The position numbers and the translations under genes are program-made. From the NCBI RefSeq assembly GCF_007625205.1, contig NZ_VMNI01000016.1:1-64000 (forward strand): a stretch of 64,000 nt of DNA. Direction: 5' to 3'. The notes under the pieces were generated by a model. It ran no database searches and was not told the origin of the DNA. It saw only the letters and a list, made by a program, of their open reading frames with translations. Shown here piece by piece: positions 9,451-18,039 of this stretch (positions within the stretch are counted from its first letter, which is position 1; the number at the start of each line of letters is the position of its first letter). The stretch comes from Denitromonas ohlonensis. Its GTDB lineage: Bacteria > Pseudomonadota > Gammaproteobacteria > Burkholderiales > Rhodocyclaceae.

Positions 9451-11100
9451 TCACGCGGTGAATTGTTGGCGCAGGGCCATCTTGTTGATCTTGCCCACGC
9501 TGGTGCGGGTCAGCGACTCGACGAAGCGCACTTGGTCGGGGATCGCGTAGCGGGAGATATGGCCTTCGTCGGCAAACGTCTGGACATGCGACTTGATCTG
9601 CTCGGCGGTGGCGCTCTGGCCGGGCTTCAACACCACCAGCGCCATCGGGCGCTCGCCCCATTTGTCGTCCTTGACGCCGATGACGGCCGACTCGCTGACC
9701 GCCGGATGCTGGGAGATGATGCTTTCCAGGTCGAGCGAGGAGACCCACTCGCCGCCGGTCTTGACGACATCCTTGAGGCGGTCGGTGACTTGCAGGCAGC
9801 CGGCTGCATCGAGGGTGCCGATGTCGCCGGTGTGCAGGTAGCCGCCGTCCCACAGGCCTTCGGACGCGTCCGGGTTGTGCAGGTAGCCCTGGGTGAGCCA
9901 GGGTGCGCGGACGACGATCTCGCCGGGGCTCTTGCCGTCGCGCGCGGTGTCGGCCATGTCGCCATCGACGGTGTGGATGTCCACCAGCGGAATCGGGTAG
10001 CCGGTGCGCACGCGCTCGTTGGCCTGCGCGACGTGGTCGTCGGCGGCCACCGACGCGCTCACCTGGGCCAGCGTCAGGATGGGGCAGGTCTCGGACATGC
10101 CGTAGCCGGCGAAGACATCGATGCCGCGCTCGAGGGCGGCCGCGGCCAGGCCCTTGGGCAGCGCCGAGCCGCCGATGATCACCTTCCAGCCCGAGAGGTC
10201 CACATTCTTCGTGCTGTCGTTGGTGAGCAGCATGTGCAGGATGGTCGGCACGCAGTGGGAGAAGCTGACCTTCTCGTCACTGATGAGCTTGACGAGGGTG
10301 TCCGGCTGGTAGCGGCCGGGGTACACCTGCTTGACGCCGAGCAGGGTGGCGACATAGGGCAGGCCCCAGGCGTGGACATGGAACATGGGCGTGATCGGCA
10401 TGTATACGTCATCGCGATGGAAGCGACCCTGCGTCGGTGCGGAGCCGAGCTGGGCGGCCACCGCCAGGGTGTGGAGCACGAGCTGACGGTGGCTGAAATA
10501 CACGCCCTTGGGCAGGCCGGTGGTGCCGGTGGTGTAGAAGGTGGTGGCGCGGGTGTTCTCGTCGAAGTCCGGGAAGTCGTAGTCGGTCGAGGCCGCGGCC
10601 AGCAGGGTTTCGTATTCGCCGGCGAAGTTCAGGGTGGTCGCCGGCGCCGTGGGCTCGTCGTTGATCAGCACGAACTGCTTTACCGTTTCCAGCTGGTCCT
10701 TGATGCCTTCGAGCAGGGCGAGGAACTCGGCATTGACCAGCACGATGTCGGCCCGGGCATGGTTGAGGGTGTAGGCGATCTGCTCCGGCGAGAGCCGGAC
10801 GTTAACCGTCTGCAGCACCGCGCCCATCATCGGAACGGCGAAGAAGCATTCCAGGTAGCGGTGGCTGTCCCAGTCCATCATGGCCACGGTCTGGCCGGGC
10901 TGGACGCCCTGGCCGGCCAGGGTGTTGGCGAGGCGCCCGATGCGCTCGAACAGATCCCGGTAGCGCAGGCGGCGGTCTTGATAGACGATCTCCTGGTCGG
11001 CGGCCACGGTGCGCGGCGTATGCAGCAACTGCTTGATGAGCAGGGGATAGGCGTAGGCCGAGGGGGTCACGGTGATGCGGGTGTCGATGTCCTGATTCAT
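9451..11100 (-). CDS. Fatty acyl-CoA synthetase (AMP-forming)
   Basis: A 549-residue ANL-superfamily ligase that adenylates a carboxylic acid and transfers it to CoA. It has the P-loop TTGTTGLPKGVYFSH, the A5 motif YGMSETCP, the hinge region TGDIGTLD with RLKDVVKTGGEW, and the C-terminal catalytic lysine in GKINKMAL. The MNQD start at 11100 has GAGGAGAAC ahead of it; an upstream extension to 11301 would overlap the next gene and lacks family similarity. It is probably the entry activation step for a free acid, perhaps produced by the hydrolase or dioxygenase encoded upstream. Chain length preference is not visible. Confidence 0.92.
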   Translation of the reverse strand: MNQDIDTRITVTPSAYAYPLLIKQLLHTPRTVAADQEIVYQDRRLRYRDLFERIGRLANTLAGQGVQPGQTVAMMDWDSHRYLECFFAVPMMGAVLQTVNVRLSPEQIAYTLNHARADIVLVNAEFLALLEGIKDQLETVKQFVLINDEPTAPATTLNFAGEYETLLAAASTDYDFPDFDENTRATTFYTTGTTGLPKGVYFSHRQLVLHTLAVAAQLGSAPTQGRFHRDDVYMPITPMFHVHAWGLPYVATLLGVKQVYPGRYQPDTLVKLISDEKVSFSHCVPTILHMLLTNDSTKNVDLSGWKVIIGGSALPKGLAAAALERGIDVFAGYGMSETCPILTLAQVSASVAADDHVAQANERVRTGYPIPLVDIHTVDGDMADTARDGKSPGEIVVRAPWLTQGYLHNPDASEGLWDGGYLHTGDIGTLDAAGCLQVTDRLKDVVKTGGEWVSSLDLESIISQHPAVSESAVIGVKDDKWGERPMALVVLKPGQSATAEQIKSHVQTFADEGHISRYAIPDQVRFVESLTRTSVGKINKMALRQQFTA

Positions 11101-11219
11101 GAGCGTTCTCCTCGCGGGGATGGATGTGTCTTGATTGATCTCGAGCGTAGTTGGGCCGGCGGGTTTTCTCCCTCCCCGCGATGGGGGGGCGGCATCCCGC
11201 CGGGTGTTTCTGGTACGGC
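11101..11219. repeat. Intercistronic C-tract/G-tract hairpin
   Basis: Between the two ligase genes, positions 11168-11189 hold a run of the form CCCTCCCC-GCGAT-GGGGGGG able to fold into a GC stem. Related C/G-tract palindromes occur at 13262-13281, 20494-20515, 23553-23573 and 23586-23606. None has a clear U-tract downstream in the operon direction. Confidence 0.5.
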
Positions 11220-13232
11220 TTATGGTGCCGGATCTTCCGCTTGCCGGCCTGCGCGCGGCGCCTGCTTGGCGAGGTAGGCGGCGGCGAATTGCTGGAACCA
11301 CGGGAGACTGTCCGGGTTGGCCATGGTGTCAGGGTTGGCGATCTTCTCCAGCGGCTGGCCGAGCAGCAGCTTCTTCATCGGCAACTCCATCTTCTTGCCC
11401 GACAGCGTGCGTGGGATGGCTGGCACCTGGAAGATGTCGTTGGGCACGTGGCGGGCGGACAGCGCGACCTTGATGCGCTCGCGGATCTGCGTCACCAGCG
11501 CCGGCGTCAGGCTGTGCCCCTCGCGCAGCACAAGGAACAGCGGCAGGTAGGAGTCCTTGCCCAGGTACTCGAGGTCCACCACCAGGCTGTCCATGATCTC
11601 CGGCAGATCCTCCACCGCGCGGTACAGCTCGCTGGTGCCCATGCGGATGCCGTGGCGGTTGATGGTGGCATCGGAACGGCCATAGATGATGGCGCCGCCG
11701 CGCGGGGTGATCTGCACCCAGTCGCCGTGGCGCCAGACGCCGGGCCAGGAATCGAAGTAGCTGTCGTGGTAGCGCTGGTTGCCGGTGTCGTTCCAGAAGT
11801 ACAGGGGCATGGACGGCATGGGCGCGGTGCACACCAGCTCGCCCACCGCGTCGATGACCGGCTGCGCGTTGTCGTCGAAGGCCTCCACGCGGGCGCCCAG
11901 ACAGCGGCACTGCATTTCGCCCGAATACACCGGCAGGGTCGGAATGCCGCCGATGAAGGCGCTGACCAGATCCGTGCCGCCGCAGATCGGGTTGATCCAC
12001 AGGTCGTCGCGCACATGGTCCTGCAGCCAGCGGAAGGTCTCGGGCGACAAGGGCGAGCCGGTGGAACCGAGGCCGCGCAGGCGCTCGAGATTGGCCGCCT
12101 GTGTGGGTGCGATGTCCGCCTTCTGGCAGGAGGCGAAGAAGGCCGCGCCGGCGCCGAAGAAATCCACCTGCGCTTCACCGACGAAGCGCCACAGCGCGTT
12201 CAGATCGGGATAGCCCGGGTTGCCGTCGAACAGGCAGATCGTGCAGCCGAGCAGCAGGCCGCCGACCTGGAAGTTCCACATCATCCAGCCGGTGGCGCTA
12301 AACCAGTGGAAGCGGTCGCCGGCGTCGAGGTCGAGATGGAAGTTGAGCGCCTTCAGGTGCTCGATGATCACCCCGCCCTGGCCATGCACGATGGGCTTGG
12401 GCAGGCCGGTGGTGCCAGAGGAATACACCACCCACAGGGGATGGTCGAAGGGGACATGCGCGACCTGCAGGGGGGCATCGCCGGCGGTCGCGTCGGCCCA
12501 GTCGATGCCTCGCTCGAAGCCGGCGCCGGCTGCGGTCGGGTCGATGGTCGGCAGCAGGATCAGCTTGTCGACGCTGGGCAGGGCATCCAGCAGTTCGCTG
12601 ATCAGGGGCCGCCGGTCGTGCGTCTTGCCGCCGTAGCGATAGCCATCGACGGCAATCATCACCTTGGGCTGGATCTGCGAGAAGCGGTCCACCACTGCGA
12701 CCTTGCCCATGTCCGGTGAGCACACTGACCACACCGCGCCAAGACTGGCGACGGCGAGGAAGGCCACCACCGTCTCGGGCAGGTTGGGCATGAAGGCGCA
12801 CACCCGGTCGCCGGGCCGCACACCGAAGCCACGCAAGGTGGCGGCGAGGGCGGCGACCTGGCGCTGGAGCTCGGCCCAGGACAGCTCACGATTCTCGCCG
12901 GATTCGTTGCGGAAGACGATGGCCGGGTGCGCCGCAGTGGCGTGGCGGAAGACCTGCTCGACGTAGTTCAGGTGCACGCCGGGAAACCACTTGGCGCCCG
13001 GCATGCGGGCGTCGGCCAAGGCGCAGTCGGGCTCGCCGAGCGCGCGGATGTCGAAGTAATCCCAGACGGCACGCCAGAACGCGTCGATCTCGGTGACGGA
13101 CCACTGCCACAAGGCGTCGTAGTCGGTGAAGTGAAGACCCCGCTCGCGGGCCAGCCAGTTCGTGAAGGCGGTGACCTGGGCTTTACGGATGGTCTCGGTG
13201 GTGGGCTGCCAGACGGCGGTGCTCGCTTGCAT
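11220..13232 (-). CDS. Acetoacetyl-CoA synthetase (acetoacetate-CoA ligase)
   Basis: A 670-residue ANL ligase of the acetoacetyl-CoA synthetase family, converting acetoacetate, ATP and CoA to acetoacetyl-CoA in the cytoplasm. The N-terminal cap is characteristic (GAKWFPGVHLNYVEQVFRH, about residues 85-103). The P-loop is SSGTTGLPKPIVHG, the GGTDLVSAF motif follows, and the terminal catalytic-lysine region is LSGKKMELPMKKLL. The ATG at 13232 follows AAAGGAGACAG. Its presence beside a BKACE is telling: BKACE releases acetoacetate, and this enzyme would reactivate it for thiolysis. Confidence 0.92.
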   Translation of the reverse strand: MQASTAVWQPTTETIRKAQVTAFTNWLARERGLHFTDYDALWQWSVTEIDAFWRAVWDYFDIRALGEPDCALADARMPGAKWFPGVHLNYVEQVFRHATAAHPAIVFRNESGENRELSWAELQRQVAALAATLRGFGVRPGDRVCAFMPNLPETVVAFLAVASLGAVWSVCSPDMGKVAVVDRFSQIQPKVMIAVDGYRYGGKTHDRRPLISELLDALPSVDKLILLPTIDPTAAGAGFERGIDWADATAGDAPLQVAHVPFDHPLWVVYSSGTTGLPKPIVHGQGGVIIEHLKALNFHLDLDAGDRFHWFSATGWMMWNFQVGGLLLGCTICLFDGNPGYPDLNALWRFVGEAQVDFFGAGAAFFASCQKADIAPTQAANLERLRGLGSTGSPLSPETFRWLQDHVRDDLWINPICGGTDLVSAFIGGIPTLPVYSGEMQCRCLGARVEAFDDNAQPVIDAVGELVCTAPMPSMPLYFWNDTGNQRYHDSYFDSWPGVWRHGDWVQITPRGGAIIYGRSDATINRHGIRMGTSELYRAVEDLPEIMDSLVVDLEYLGKDSYLPLFLVLREGHSLTPALVTQIRERIKVALSARHVPNDIFQVPAIPRTLSGKKMELPMKKLLLGQPLEKIANPDTMANPDSLPWFQQFAAAYLAKQAPRAGRQAEDPAP

Positions 13233-13261
13233 GGTCTGTCTCCTTTTTCGGGCCGAACGGG

Positions 13262-13281
13262 CCCCTCCCCGCGCGTGGGGA
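13262..13281. repeat. C/G-tract hairpin before the acetoacetyl-CoA synthetase gene
   Basis: CCCCTCCCC-GCGCGT-GGGG lies in the 81-bp gap between the DsbA-like gene and the acetoacetyl-CoA synthetase gene. It resembles the palindromes at 11168 and 23586 and could act as an RNA stem between cistrons. Confidence 0.4.
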
Positions 13282-13313
13282 TGTCTATCGATGCTCTGTT
13301 TCTCAGGGCGGTG

Positions 13314-13955
13314 TCAGGTCGGTGCCGCGGCCAGCGGCAATGCCCCCGTGGCGCGGTACATGCCGTCCAGCAGGGCGTCCGGCGGCTGGGCGCCGGAGAG
13401 CGTCACGCGCTCGTTGAAGACGAACAGCGGTACGCCGGTCGTCGTCGTGCGTTCTGCCAACACCACCCGCTGGCGGAGGTCCGTGGCGCTGCGGTCGGCA
13501 GGGGCGGCGCAGGCCAGGCGGCTCAGGACCTCGGAGTCGCCGATGTCCTGCCCCTCGACGAACCAGGCCGTGAACAGCCGCTCGATCAGCGCCCCGGTGT
13601 TGCCCGATGAGGCGGACTCCGTGAGCAGGCGATGGGCCCGCCGGGTGTTGGGCATGGAGGCAATCTGATCGAAGGCGAAGTGGATGCCGGCGCTGCGGGC
13701 CGCCGCCTGCACCTGCGCCCGCCTCGCCGCGACGGCCGCTGGTCCACCCAGGCGCTTCTCGTAGAAGGCTTGGTAGGGCAGGCCCTCGGGTGGCGTGTCG
13801 GGCAGCAGTTCGTGGGCGATCCACAACACCTCGATCGCCACCTCGGGCCGCGCCTCGGCAAAGCGGGCGAGCGCCGTGTCGAGATGGCGTTTGCCGATGA
13901 AGCACCAGGGGCAGATCAGGTCGAAATGCACCTGGACGTTGAGCGTGTGCGTCAT
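13314..13955 (-). CDS. DsbA-family / FrnE-like thioredoxin-fold oxidoreductase
   Basis: A 213-residue DSBA-fold protein without a signal peptide, so cytoplasmic. A CPWC redox pair (Cys15, Cys18) follows the first strand in HFDLICPWCFIGKRHLD, and the cis-proline region is TGVPLFVFNE. The family covers FrnE-like thiol oxidoreductases and, with the cysteines replaced, hydroxychromene-carboxylate isomerases; keeping CPWC favours a redox role. The ATG at 13955 overlaps the hydrolase stop by four bases (ATGA), which indicates translational coupling. An N-terminal extension to 14018 is possible but less likely. Its part in the pathway is unknown. Confidence 0.85.
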   Translation of the reverse strand: MTHTLNVQVHFDLICPWCFIGKRHLDTALARFAEARPEVAIEVLWIAHELLPDTPPEGLPYQAFYEKRLGGPAAVAARRAQVQAAARSAGIHFAFDQIASMPNTRRAHRLLTESASSGNTGALIERLFTAWFVEGQDIGDSEVLSRLACAAPADRSATDLRQRVVLAERTTTTGVPLFVFNERVTLSGAQPPDALLDGMYRATGALPLAAAPT

Positions 13956-14545
13956 GACGCCGCCACGGAGGCGGGGGCCTCGCACAGCGCCCGCAGAAAT
14001 TCCGCCGCCTGCGGCCATTCGCCGAAGCCGGCGGCCGGGTTGAGATGGCCGACCGCGCCGACATTGACCAGGCGGCTGCCCCAGTCGCGGGCCATGCCCT
14101 CGACACGTTCCAGACTGCCCAGCGGGTCGTTGGTGCTGGCCGCCAGGATCGACGGGAAGGGCAGGGGATCGCGCGGGATCGGCAACCAGCCGCTGGCGGC
14201 GATGGCCTCGAGGGCGGGGTAGCCCTCGGGCAGCGGGCGCTCAAGGTCGGCCGGGGCTGCCAGCAGGGCCCCGTGGATGGGGCGGGTGCCGCCGTACTTG
14301 CGTACCCAATGCACGACGATCATCACGCCGGCGCTGTGCGCGGCCAGCACCACCGGCCCGTCGATCTGCTGCAGGGCGGTTTGCAATGCCTCGACGCGCG
14401 CGGCGGAGGAGAGCTTGTCGGCTTCGAGCGGCGGCACGGTCCGGGAGCCCGGCTGTTGGGCGGCGCAGAGTGTCTGCCAGTGGTCTTCGACATGGTCCCG
14501 CAGGCCGGGGACGAACAGGAGGGTCGGTGTGATGGATGGATTCAT
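13952..14545 (-). CDS. RBBP9/YdeN-family alpha/beta hydrolase
   Basis: A 197-residue small serine hydrolase. The nucleophile is Ser71 in the reduced elbow AAHSAGVMIV, typical of the RBBP9/YdeN family rather than GxSxG. An acidic residue in ASTNDPLGS and a histidine in VGAVGHLNPAAGFGEWP complete the expected triad. The start MNPS at 14545 is 29 bp after the MFS stop. The stop overlaps the start of the DsbA-like gene. It might hydrolyse an ester or lactone form of the substrate, but the family has many poorly characterised members and this is a guess. Confidence 0.85.
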   Translation of the reverse strand: MNPSITPTLLFVPGLRDHVEDHWQTLCAAQQPGSRTVPPLEADKLSSAARVEALQTALQQIDGPVVLAAHSAGVMIVVHWVRKYGGTRPIHGALLAAPADLERPLPEGYPALEAIAASGWLPIPRDPLPFPSILAASTNDPLGSLERVEGMARDWGSRLVNVGAVGHLNPAAGFGEWPQAAEFLRALCEAPASVAAS

Positions 14546-14574
14546 GGAAAGTGTCCTCGATGGGGGCAACGGGG

Positions 14575-15885
14575 TCAGGCGGCCGAGGGCGCCGAGTTGG
14601 CCGGGTGACGCACCCGGTAGGCTTCGACGTCCTTGTGATAGCTCAGGCGGCCGACGAGAAAGGCGGCAATCGCCAGCACCGGGATGGCGCCGGCCACGCG
14701 CAGGGCGGTCAGCAGGTCCAGCGAATCGGCGATCACGCCGGTGATGTAGGGTCCGGCGGCCAGCCCGAGGAAGTTGTTGAACAGGGTGAGTGTGGCAAAG
14801 GCGGTGGCGTGGATGGGGCTGGGCGTCAGGTTGGTGACGATGGCCCCGGCCGGGCCGGTGGTGCCGGCCGACAGGAACAGCCCGAAGCCGAGCACGACGA
14901 GTTGCGGCGTGCCCACCGGCAGGCTCAGTGCGATGCCGATCAGCACGAAGGTCACTACGCAATAGCTGATCGCCACCCACCACTTGCGCTCCGGGTCGCG
15001 TTGGCTCAGGCGGTCGGTGAGGTTGCCGCAGACGATCATGCCGACCGCGCCGATCAGCACGAAGATGGCCGCAACCACGCCGGCGCGGGCCGTCTCCATG
15101 GCGTAGTAGCGGTTGAGAAAGCTCGGCAGCCAGGCCATGAAGGAGGCCAGCACGAAGAGCTGCAGCCCGCTGCCTATATAGGCGCAGATGATTGAGCGCG
15201 AAGCGAACAGGTCTTTGAGCAGTCCCTTGAGGTTGAAGGCGGGCAGGGGGCCCTTGTCGGCCCGGGTGCCGTAGGTCTTGCGGTCGGAGACCGTCAGGAA
15301 GTACAGCACGACCAGCAGGCAGCCGAAACCGGCCATGGCGCCGAAAGCCCAGCGCCAGCCGAACTGCGCGGCGATCAGGCCGCCCAGGGCCATGCCCAGC
15401 ACGGAGCCAAAGGCGCCGCCGGCCATGAAGGCCGATACGATGGTGGCGCGCAGGTGCTGCGGGAAGAGGCTCACCACCAGCGCCACGCCGACGCTGCCGT
15501 AAGCGGCCTCGCCGACGCCGACAAAGAAGCGTGCCCAGAACATCTGGTCGAAGCTTGCGGCGAGCGCGCAGGCCGCAGTCGCCACGCTCCACAGCGTGGC
15601 CATCAGGATGATGCTCTTGACCCGGCCCCAGCGGTCGGCGACCACCGACAGCGGGAAGGTGAGCGTGCCGACCAGCAGGGCAACGATGGAACTCAGGCTG
15701 CCGAGTTGCTTGTCGGACAGCATCCATTCAGCCTTGAGCAGTGGGAACACCGCGTTAAGGACCTGTCGCGACATGTAGTCGGAGATCAGCAGGCCGAAGG
15801 TCAGCGCGAAGACCAGCCAGGCGTAGGGGCGTGTGACGCGCAAGGCGGCGCTGTCGTCGCTTGGATGGGGGGCATGGATGGCCAT
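14575..15885 (-). CDS. MFS transporter (probable organic-acid carrier)
   Basis: A 436-residue major facilitator protein with twelve predicted membrane segments. The family's loop 2-3 signature appears as VADRWGRVKSI and a second-half equivalent as LTDRLSQRDPERKW. The ATG at 15885 (MAIHAPHPSD) has AGGAGACAG ahead of it; longer starts would extend into the leader. Similarity in pattern to aromatic-acid and hexuronate carriers suggests inner-membrane uptake of an organic acid by proton symport. As the only inner-membrane permease in the operon, it is the best candidate for substrate uptake. Confidence 0.88.
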   Translation of the reverse strand: MAIHAPHPSDDSAALRVTRPYAWLVFALTFGLLISDYMSRQVLNAVFPLLKAEWMLSDKQLGSLSSIVALLVGTLTFPLSVVADRWGRVKSIILMATLWSVATAACALAASFDQMFWARFFVGVGEAAYGSVGVALVVSLFPQHLRATIVSAFMAGGAFGSVLGMALGGLIAAQFGWRWAFGAMAGFGCLLVVLYFLTVSDRKTYGTRADKGPLPAFNLKGLLKDLFASRSIICAYIGSGLQLFVLASFMAWLPSFLNRYYAMETARAGVVAAIFVLIGAVGMIVCGNLTDRLSQRDPERKWWVAISYCVVTFVLIGIALSLPVGTPQLVVLGFGLFLSAGTTGPAGAIVTNLTPSPIHATAFATLTLFNNFLGLAAGPYITGVIADSLDLLTALRVAGAIPVLAIAAFLVGRLSYHKDVEAYRVRHPANSAPSAA

Positions 15886-16022
15886 GGCAGTCTGTCTCCT
15901 CTGGTGTCTTTTGAGGCCGACCATCTGTCGGGTCGGTCCGTCATGTGATTGTCTCGTCGGGCTGCCGTCGCCGGTCAGAGGGTGCCCAAAGAACGGCGAT
16001 CTGACCGGCGCAGCATCCATTA
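15886..16022. other. Gap between BKACE and MFS genes
   Basis: This 137-bp gap is longer than most in the operon. I see only the ribosome binding site of the MFS gene and no convincing promoter or terminator. Confidence 0.4.
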
Positions 16023-17081
16023 TCAGGCGGCGTACTGCGTAAAGCCCTGCTGACCGTCGCGGCGGTTCGGGGCGAAGCCATTGGCCGCCAGGGTCTCGTC
16101 GGCATTCTTGTAGAAGGTGCCGATCTTGTAAATTTCCCGGGCCTCCTGGGCATTGGCCACGTCGCGGCCGAACTCGTTGGAGATGCGCACCAGCTGCTCG
16201 ATCTGCTCGACACTGCCCATCTTGCGGTCACGGCGCTGGGTCCAGATATTGTCCTCGATGCCGCAGCGCACATGCAGGCCCATGGCGATGGCCATCATGT
16301 TGAGCGGCAGCACGTTGAGCATGGTGGTCTCCAGGGTCAGCACCGAGCCGTCCGGGCAGGCGCGCACGAAGTTCGCCAGGTTGTAGAGGTTGGGCGCGTC
16401 GAAGCCGCCACCGATGGCCACCCAGGTGAGGATCAGCGGCACATTGCATACGTTACGTCGCATCATGCGCTCGACGGTTTCCAGCTGGGTGATGTTGGCG
16501 AGCTGGAAGTGCGTCTGGATGCCGTTGTCGGAGAGGCGCTGGATGTGTTCCTCGACCCAGGCGGGGCCGGCCGGGATGGTCATCTCACGGTAGGCCAGGT
16601 AGCCCTCGGGGGTGGCGAGGCTGGTGCCGCGGATGTCGGCCTCGCACATCTGCTCGACCACATTCATCTGGTTCGAGTTGATGGCGATGGTCACCTGGTC
16701 GGGCTTCGGACTCAGCTCGGCGAGCATGTGGCGGGTGTCGTCGGACAGCCACTTGGCGACCTGACCGTCGTCTTCCGGCGCGAAGGAGATCGAGCCGCCG
16801 ACCTGGATGATCATCTCCGGTACCCGGGCGCGGATGCCTTCGATCAGCTCGTTGAACTTGGACAGGCGCTTGGAGCCCTTGCCGTCCAGCTCGCGCACAT
16901 GCAGGTGCAGCACGGTGGCGCCGGCGTTGTAGCAATCCACGGCTTTCTGGACCTGCGCTTCCATGGTGACCGGGATGTCCTCCGGAAAGTCGGAAGGCAT
17001 CCATTCCGGGCCGTAGGGGGCGCAGGTGATGACGAGTTTTTGCTGGTTTTCGGGGAAGAGGGAACCGTCGAGGAAATTCAT
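16023..17081 (-). CDS. Beta-keto acid cleavage enzyme (BKACE, DUF849)
   Basis: A 352-residue member of the BKACE family, which condenses a beta-keto acid with acetyl-CoA and splits the product into acetoacetate and a new acyl-CoA. The zinc-binding HLHVRE motif (His59, His61) and the glutamate/aspartate pair in RCGIEDNIW (Glu278, Asp279) match the family's metal and catalytic sites. At 352 residues it is longer than the characterised 3-keto-5-aminohexanoate cleavage enzyme (about 270-310), so it likely belongs to a long subgroup of unknown specificity. The MNFLDG start has AAGGAG ahead. Neighbouring acetoacetyl-CoA synthetase and thiolase fit its products. Confidence 0.9.
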   Translation of the reverse strand: MNFLDGSLFPENQQKLVITCAPYGPEWMPSDFPEDIPVTMEAQVQKAVDCYNAGATVLHLHVRELDGKGSKRLSKFNELIEGIRARVPEMIIQVGGSISFAPEDDGQVAKWLSDDTRHMLAELSPKPDQVTIAINSNQMNVVEQMCEADIRGTSLATPEGYLAYREMTIPAGPAWVEEHIQRLSDNGIQTHFQLANITQLETVERMMRRNVCNVPLILTWVAIGGGFDAPNLYNLANFVRACPDGSVLTLETTMLNVLPLNMMAIAMGLHVRCGIEDNIWTQRRDRKMGSVEQIEQLVRISNEFGRDVANAQEAREIYKIGTFYKNADETLAANGFAPNRRDGQQGFTQYAA

Positions 17082-17165
17082 TTTGTGACTCCTTGGATAG
17101 ATAGTGGGCAAAGCTTGGGCGGGCCGACCGCTCGGGCAGGCCACGCATCCGGTGCGTCGAGTGGC

Positions 17166-18023
17166 TTAGAAGGGCTTGTCGCCGATGATGGCGGCGCGTT
17201 CCATCTTGCGGTGGCAGGGGGCGTAGTCCATGACCGCGTAATGCTGAGTGGCGCGGTTGTCCCAGATCGCCACGCTGTTGGGCTTCCAGCGCCAACGCAC
17301 CTGGAACTCGGGGTTGTAGGCCTGGCGGATCAGGTATTGCAGCAGATCGCTGCCGGCCTGGTTGAAGTCCTGGCCGAAGCGCACGCGGCTGGCGTTGTGG
17401 TAATTGACCAAGTGTGTGGTGAAGGCATTGACGAACAGCACCTTCTCGCCGGTTTCCGGATGGGTGCGCACCACCGGGTGCTCGGCGTCGGGGTATTGCG
17501 CTTTCATCGCCAGGCGTTTGTCCTGTGGCATGGCCGCGGCGAAGGACGCATTGAAGCTGTGGCTGGCGATCAGCCCGTCGATCTCCTGCTTGACGTGCGC
17601 CGGCAGCATCTCGTAGGCCAGCACCATATTGGCCCACATGGTGTCGCCGCCCACCGGCGGGCACTCGATGCAGCGCAGGACGCAGCCCAGGGCCGGCGTC
17701 TCGCGCCAGGTGCCGTCGCAGTGCCAGGCGTTTTCGTAGCGGTCGGGCGGGTTGTCCGGCGTCTTGTAGATCTGCACCAGACCCGGCGCGTCCGGGTGGC
17801 TGGGGGCCATCGGGTGGGTTTCCAGCTCACCCAGGCGCATGGCGAAGGCCATGTGATCGCGGCGTGAGAGCTTGTCCAGATCCTGATCGCGCAGGAACAG
17901 CACCTTGTGTTTGAGCAGCGCGGCGTAGATTTCCTGGAACAGACCGTCGTCACGCACGGCGTCACCCAGGTTCACGTCGGTCAGTTCAGCGCCGATGGCG
18001 CAGGTCAGTGGTTCGATCTTCAT
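17166..18023 (-). CDS. TauD/TfdA-family 2-oxoglutarate- and Fe(II)-dependent dioxygenase
   Basis: A 285-residue oxygenase expected to hydroxylate a carboxylate or sulfonate using O2 and 2-oxoglutarate. The iron facial triad is His101 and Asp103 (NAWHCDGTW) plus His261 (RATQHYAVMDY), and Arg276 in HRKMERAAI would bind 2-oxoglutarate. Length is normal for TauD. ATG at 18023 follows AAGGAGACC. It is 84 bp upstream of BKACE on the same transcript, so it may prepare the hydroxylated or oxidised acid that is later cleaved. I cannot tell whether the substrate is a taurine-like, aryloxyalkanoate, betaine or fatty acid. Confidence 0.9.
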   Translation of the reverse strand: MKIEPLTCAIGAELTDVNLGDAVRDDGLFQEIYAALLKHKVLFLRDQDLDKLSRRDHMAFAMRLGELETHPMAPSHPDAPGLVQIYKTPDNPPDRYENAWHCDGTWRETPALGCVLRCIECPPVGGDTMWANMVLAYEMLPAHVKQEIDGLIASHSFNASFAAAMPQDKRLAMKAQYPDAEHPVVRTHPETGEKVLFVNAFTTHLVNYHNASRVRFGQDFNQAGSDLLQYLIRQAYNPEFQVRWRWKPNSVAIWDNRATQHYAVMDYAPCHRKMERAAIIGDKPF

Positions 18024-18039
18024 TTGCTGCGGTCTCCTT

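Noticed and set aside
9428-9853. N-terminal extension of the FadN-like protein
   Set aside because: The extension overlaps the acyl-CoA synthetase gene, and the GTG at 9427 has a good ribosome site immediately before the Rossmann fold.
15886-16020. N-terminal extension of the MFS protein to 16020
   Set aside because: The added residues are not membrane-like and the ATG at 15885 has a strong ribosome site.
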